Position numbers and translations under genes: made by a program. A model generated the notes under the pieces. That model was not told the DNA's origin, searched no databases, and worked only from the letters and a program-made list of their open reading frames with translations. Below, in pieces: positions 60,101 to 64,000 of a stretch of DNA of 64,000 nt; position 1 is the first letter of the stretch, and each line of letters opens with the position of its first letter. The stretch spans positions 1 to 64,000 of the forward strand of contig CAMAUZ010000016.1 of the NCBI GenBank assembly GCA_945861535.1, in the 5' to 3' direction. The DNA is from Akkermansia muciniphila. Its GTDB lineage: Bacteria > Verrucomicrobiota > Verrucomicrobiia > Limisphaerales > BJHT01.

Positions 60101-62366
60101 CCGAGCGGGCGTGACACGCCTCCAACAAGTCATGACTGAGCACCGTATTCTCCGGGAAGCGCCCGGCGATGGCGCGCTGGAAGGCATCCACGTCGTAGAT
60201 TCCCTTTCCGATAAAAGAACCTTCCCGGAAAATATCCTGATACACATCCGAGACTTCCCGGGTGTAAGGATCGATGCCCGCGTCCCCGGCAAATAGCCGG
60301 ACAAACCAGGAGCGCCGGGCGCTTGGCAGGCTCACTCCCACACGCGGTTGCAGAATACTGTACCCCTCGGTGACAATGCCGCGCGCGGCATGAAACTCCG
60401 GATGGTTCAACCGATGCGCCATCGTGCCGACCAGTCGCCGGGCCGCATCGCGCGGCAACTGCGTATCAGTATCAAGGGTGATGACATACTTGATCGCCGG
60501 CAAAATAGCCGTCTCTCCCACCGTTTCAGAAAAGCACTCCCGCGCGCCGCCGCGCAACCGGGCGTTGAACTCCATGAGCTTGCCCCGCTTGCGCTCGTAA
60601 CCCATCCACAGACCTTCACTGGCATTCCAGCGCCGCGGACGATGGAACAAGAAGAAACGGTCCTGCCCGACGGCGGGATATTTGCGGTTAAGCATTTCCA
60701 CCCCCGCCCGCACCCGTTGCACCAGCACCCGATCTCCGGGCAGAGACTCCTCGGATGCGTCCCGAAAATCGGTCAGCAAGGCAAAGTGCAGATGGTCGTC
60801 GCGATTGGCGAGCTGATGAATCTCCAAGCTTCCAATCAGCCGGTCTATCCCCTCCAGACTGTTGAGCAGGGTGGGCACCACCACCATCGTGCGGCAATCC
60901 GGCGCGATGCCGGTGGCGAAGTCCATGCGCGGCAGCGGCCGGGGTTTCACCAACAGCGTGGCCAGCCAATTCATCAGCGCCACGGCCAGTTGGCTGGCGC
61001 ACAGCAGACAAACCAGCGCAAAGAGCCAGAGTCTCCCTCCCTGCACTCCCTGCGTGAGCGCCTGCTGCACCAACCCCAAGGTGGTGAGCAACGTGATCGC
61101 CCCGATCCCGCCCGCATAGAACGTCAGCGGATAGCGATGGATGCTTCGCTCGAGCACCGTCCCGACCGGCCACCGCACCTTCACCTGACGGCCCAGTTCC
61201 GACCGGCCCTTGTCGATCAGATAGTAGCCCACATGCGCGGTCCGATCTCCGCGTCCTTTCTGCCGGGCACTGTCGGCGGCCAGTTGGATGGCGCGCCGGG
61301 CGACTTCCGCTTCCGCAACGGAACCGTGCCGGGCAAAAAACTCGACGCCATGCCGGTAGCGATCCCGGGTGGCAAAATCCATCGCGGGGTAAACTCCTGC
61401 GGGATCGGCGCGCAGCGTCTCCTCGACCAGGCTCAGAGTCTCGACAAACTCCTTCCAATCCATCGCACTCAAAAACCGGAGACTACCGATGCTATGACTG
61501 ACCGACACTTGGTCGGCGGCCTGATTCTGGCTCTCCCGCTGGACCAGTTGCTCGATGGACAGGCCCTGCTCCACCAGCCGCTGTTCGAGCCAGCTCCGCG
61601 CCAAATGCAGAACCGGACTTTGCCGGGACAGACGCTGGCAAAACTCCGCCACAAACGAACTGGACAAGGGCAGGCCGACCTTGGCCATGTCCGCCACGAC
61701 AATCACCAGCCGGGAGGGATTCTTCGCCGCCATTTCCTGCAGCCGATCCACCCACAAGTCCGCGAGATCACGATCCGCGCGGGCAATAACCAGCCGCAAA
61801 GTGATGCGCTGGAGATTCTCGATCAACCCCAGGCGCACCATGATGGGAATCGCCCATAGCTCGCCGAGTTTCAAGGAGACACCCGTCTGATAGGCGGCGA
61901 CAAAGGCGGTGAGCGGTCCGGCATCAATCTGGGCATCTACATGCGAGATCAATTCGAGCACAATGTCGTAAACCCGGGGCAGGCCGGCGGAGGCGCCGTT
62001 CAAAAGGCGCGGCAACTCGCGACTATAACCCCGGGGCAAATGACGCCGGGCCAAGTGGATTTGCTCCTCGATCAGGTAGAAGTTATCCAGCAGCCATTCG
62101 GCCGCGGGAGTCACCCGCCGCCCCCGGCTAACGGCGAGAGTCGCCCGGTTGAAACTGCGCAGTATCTCCTCGTTATGCTCCAGCCGGGCCAGCAGCCGGT
62201 TGGAACCCTTTCGCGTCACGATCTGGTGCTGGGCAGCGAGGCCTTTGGCGTGGCGCGCCAATTGTTCGACACTAAACTCCGCCCGCAGCGGCGACTCCCC
62301 GGCACCCGGGTCGGAACGACCCTGTCCGGGCAACCAGCTTTGCAGGTGGAAAGGTACTGATTGCAT
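57185..62366 (-). pseudogene. Cyclic beta-glucan synthase (NdvB-like), 3'-truncated
   Basis: About 1727 codons remain of a family usually near 2800. Domains from the ATG at 62366: an N-terminal helical region (residues 1-400); a membrane domain (GGRLWLFALVCLLCASQLAV near 455); glycosyltransferase GT84 with YVITLDTDTQLP (near 630) and RHRWIRGDWQ (near 770); further helices near 800-850 and 900-960; a glucoamylase-like segment (SWSGSMFEYLMPLLVMPNYE); and the start of the GH94 phosphorylase module (VHLLSNGRYHVMISSAGGGY, then LHTEISVSPEDDV), where family similarity stops. The open frame runs on to 57075 through unrelated sequence. The polymerising part is present, but the chain-length-controlling phosphorylase domain is lost. 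An upstream GGGTAACACCCCAT motif lies at 62576. Confidence 0.75.
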
Positions 62367-62575
62367 TCTTTTCGTAGTTCCCGTCGCGATTCCCGAGACG
62401 GACCGGCCAGCCGCATGGTTTCCGCTGACGCACCCGCATCCCCGTGCGCCCGCCTCTCGTCACGGCAAAAGGGGGCCTCGATCCAGCGGACGCACGGAGA
62501 AACCTAACCAAGCGCTCATAAGGGCCGGCCACCGACTATTTTCCAAGACGGTGCGCCGGAGTTCACTCGAATGCT

Positions 62576-62589
62576 ATGGGGTGTTACCC
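62576..62589 (-). promoter_or_regulatory. Conserved motif GGGTAACACCCCAT upstream of ndvB-like gene
   Basis: Read toward ndvB the bases are GGGTAACACCCCATAGC, 210 bp before its ATG. Identical in 14 positions to 55550-55563 and 62867-62880. With the latter it brackets a 300-bp intergenic region from which two divergent units start. Confidence 0.5.
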
Positions 62590-62663
62590 CCGCCGCAGTC
62601 GGCTCCTTACTGTAGGCGCAAAGTTGCCCCGCCCGCGGTCCGTTCGGCATTCCTGCCACTCAG

Positions 62664-62780
62664 AGCGGGTTGCAAAATTCGCACGCCCCGCCGCATGAGG
62701 GCACGCGGCCGACAGGAGCGGGCCCCAAGGCCCGCCGCCTGCAGGCCAGGGGCCTCACCGGGCGGGTTGCAAAACCGGCT
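62664..62780 (+). repeat. Short direct repeat in divergent promoter region
   Basis: GAGCGGGTTGCAAAATTCG (about 62667) and GGGCGGGTTGCAAAACCGG (about 62759) repeat the core GCGGGTTGCAAAA about 92 bp apart, between the ndvB and lipoprotein motifs. They could be operator sites. Nothing else in 62590-62866 is recognised. Confidence 0.35.
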
Positions 62781-62866
62781 CACCAAACAGCGGACAACCC
62801 GAATCACCCACTTTCGAATCATCCCGCTGAGTATCAAATCCACCCGGCAGCCCGGCAACCCGAGTC

Positions 62867-62880
62867 GGGTAACACCCCAT
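62867..62880 (+). promoter_or_regulatory. Conserved motif GGGTAACACCCCAT upstream of lipoprotein gene
   Basis: The motif GGGTAACACCCCATAGTG ends 50 bp before the ATG at 62930, the shortest distance of the three copies and compatible with a promoter element or operator. Confidence 0.5.
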
Positions 62881-62929
62881 AGTGAGCGGATACCACGCGG
62901 AGTAGTCTGAGGCTGCTGGAAAGTCCAGA

Positions 62930-63406
62930 ATGCCCGTGAACCTAAAGCTACCTATCACCGTGAAACCCATCGCGCTACCTATTGTCCTTCTCTCCCTTGC
63001 TGCGTTCGGAGTCGGATGCGACCGGGAACCCTCCACATCGCGGCAGCTTGACAAGGCAAAGACCGAGACCATGCAGGCGACGAGAGATATGAAGGATTAC
63101 ACCTTCGCTCAAAAAGCGGAGTTCAAGGAGAAGATGAAGGAAGAGTTGGACGCCATCCACAATGAAGTGGATCAGCTCGCCGCCCGCATCGAGAGTTCCA
63201 GCGAGACAGCCCGTGCCGAGGCGCGGCCGAAGCTGAAGGCCCTGCGCGAGCAGGCCGCCCGGTTGGACCGGCAATTGGAGGAAGTCAGAGACGCCACGGA
63301 ATCGACCTGGGATACGTTCAAGCGGGACACCCGCGAGGCCCGCGACGGATTGAAAACGGCTTTCCGGGATTCACGCCAGTGGTTGAGCGAAAAGATCGCT
63401 CCGTAA
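62930..63406 (+). CDS. Coiled-coil lipoprotein
   Basis: 158 aa. The signal peptide ends in a lipobox (LAAFGVGC, Cys about residue 29). The mature part is one long charged coiled coil (KMKEELDAIHNEVDQLAARI; LKALREQAARLDRQLEEVRD), ending with FKRDTREARDGLKTAFRDSR. It resembles small stress-linked coiled-coil lipoproteins found in several phyla. A GGGTAACACCCCAT motif lies just upstream. It probably associates with the envelope. Confidence 0.65.
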   Translation: MPVNLKLPITVKPIALPIVLLSLAAFGVGCDREPSTSRQLDKAKTETMQATRDMKDYTFAQKAEFKEKMKEELDAIHNEVDQLAARIESSSETARAEARPKLKALREQAARLDRQLEEVRDATESTWDTFKRDTREARDGLKTAFRDSRQWLSEKIAP

Positions 63407-63423
63407 GGGAACACACAGCAGTT

Positions 63424-63876
63424 ATGCAAACTGACAACCGCAACTTAATACTACGGATGGTAGCACTACCGGTGCTCCTGGGAGCACTGGCTGGGTGTGT
63501 TGGCTATGTGGACGGTCCGCCGCGCAGCGCGGTATATGTGCCCCCGCCCCCAGTGATCGTGCCGGCACCCGTCATGGTGCAGGAAGAGTACGTCTATTAT
63601 CCCAGTCAACAGGTCTATTACAGCAGCCGCAGCCGCCAGTATATCTATCAGGACGGCCGCTCCTGGGTTTCCCGGCCGGCACCGGCGCACGTCTCCGTCG
63701 AGATGCTTTATCGCTCGCCGTCGGTGAGAGTTCCCCTTCAAGGCGCGCCATCGCATCACCACGCGACGATTGTGCAGCAATATCCCAGGCATTGGACGCC
63801 GTCCGGTGGCCATCAGGGCGGACACCATGACCGGCGTGACGACGGCCGCAATAATGGCAAGCGGGGACGCGACTAG
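63424..63876 (+). CDS. Tyr/Ser/His-rich lipoprotein
   Basis: 150 aa from ATG 63424. Lipobox LAGC (Cys about residue 23), then GYVDGPPRSAVYVPPPPVIV and a Tyr/Ser/Gln-rich stretch (EEYVYYPSQQVYYSSRSRQY), and a tail rich in His, Gly and Arg (GGHQGGHHDRRDDG). It has no recognised domain. It begins 17 bp after the coiled-coil lipoprotein gene and is likely in the same operon. Confidence 0.55.
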   Translation: MQTDNRNLILRMVALPVLLGALAGCVGYVDGPPRSAVYVPPPPVIVPAPVMVQEEYVYYPSQQVYYSSRSRQYIYQDGRSWVSRPAPAHVSVEMLYRSPSVRVPLQGAPSHHHATIVQQYPRHWTPSGGHQGGHHDRRDDGRNNGKRGRD

Positions 63877-63943
63877 TTTGTAGTAAACCGTCCCTGTTTA
63901 ATCAGGCAATCAGCCAGTGCGCAGACAACCGAAGAAAAATTCA

Positions 63944-64000
63944 ATGAAGCAAACCAGACGGACATTGTGGCACCTGGGAGTCCTGTTGTACGGTGGGCTG
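63944..64000 (+). CDS. Partial gene running off the window
   Basis: ATG 63944 begins MKQTRRTLWHLGVLLYGGL, a basic start followed by a hydrophobic stretch that looks like a signal peptide or membrane anchor. Only 19 codons are inside the window. It follows the two lipoprotein genes on the same strand and may belong with them. Confidence 0.4.
   Translation, partial: MKQTRRTLWHLGVLLYGGL

Noticed and set aside
57705-61859. Several + strand frames of 150-500 codons
   Set aside because: Antisense to the NdvB-like gene, with Arg/His/Gln-rich composition and no domains.

Overview
The window is high-GC DNA, densely coding on both strands. The best guess for its source is a member of Verrucomicrobiota (Pedosphaera/Limisphaera-like). 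This rests on gene style and not on a marker gene: a DUF1559 pseudopilin, large multiheme cytochromes with LVIVD or NHL propellers, two hopanoid radical-SAM enzymes, a G8-domain beta-helix protein, and many palindromic intergenic repeats. No rRNA, complete tRNA, CRISPR array, transposase, integrase or phage gene was found.

Layout. (1) 139-3893: a secreted-adhesin type cluster of a DUF928 protein, a filamentous-haemagglutinin TPS-domain exoprotein and a truncated downstream gene. (2) 4049-9416: a decayed type I restriction-modification locus. It holds a 5'-truncated hsdM, hsdS fragments and a 3'-truncated hsdR, with cargo between them: vapBC (vapC carries an amber codon), a 185-aa unknown, and an AAA ATPase with a partner protein. 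(3) 9474-27557: an electron-transfer island. It has a multiheme cytochrome, a four-gene unit (FAD/2Fe-2S reductase; cyclic-nucleotide-binding/4x[4Fe-4S] fusion; b-type membrane cytochrome; ten-heme cytochrome), a heme-binding GlcG/HbpS-like protein, an NHL protein, a 10-heme/LVIVD cytochrome and an outer-membrane beta-barrel. Together they suggest electron flow from a cytoplasmic donor through the inner membrane and periplasm toward an outer-membrane porin-cytochrome conduit. (4) 27652-32889: a hopanoid operon (lipoprotein, hpnH, hpnJ, terminator) with a toxin-antitoxin pair and an OLD-like ATPase lying between hpnH and hpnJ. (5) 32908-48987: exported TPR, LapA-like and G8 proteins, a DUF4062/NB-ARC/TPR STAND NTPase, a coiled-coil protein, galE, a protein with about 20 tandem 32-residue repeats, and a pseudopilin. 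(6) 49347-54529: surface-polysaccharide genes (two glycosyltransferases, a methyltransferase, an AAC(3)-family acetyltransferase and a radical SAM/SPASM enzyme). (7) 54756-64000: probable envelope or stress genes (CBM48 and DUF883; a MauE/DoxX, rhodanese, DUF1573-fragment and NdvB-fragment group; two lipoproteins). Three transcription units here share the upstream motif GGGTAACACCCCAT in the same orientation.

Cross-cutting features. Palindromic repeats of several families occupy most intergenic gaps. Three of them sit inside reading frames without breaking them (hsdM, the 10-heme/LVIVD cytochrome and the STAND NTPase). Two repeat families recur at exactly the same length (147 bp and 193 bp). 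Several genes are broken by indels in homopolymers (C7 at 4292, A8 at 17188), by a stop codon, or by a fusion deletion (NdvB with DUF1573), so the region looks recombinogenic. All functions are inferred from sequence reading; no database search was run.
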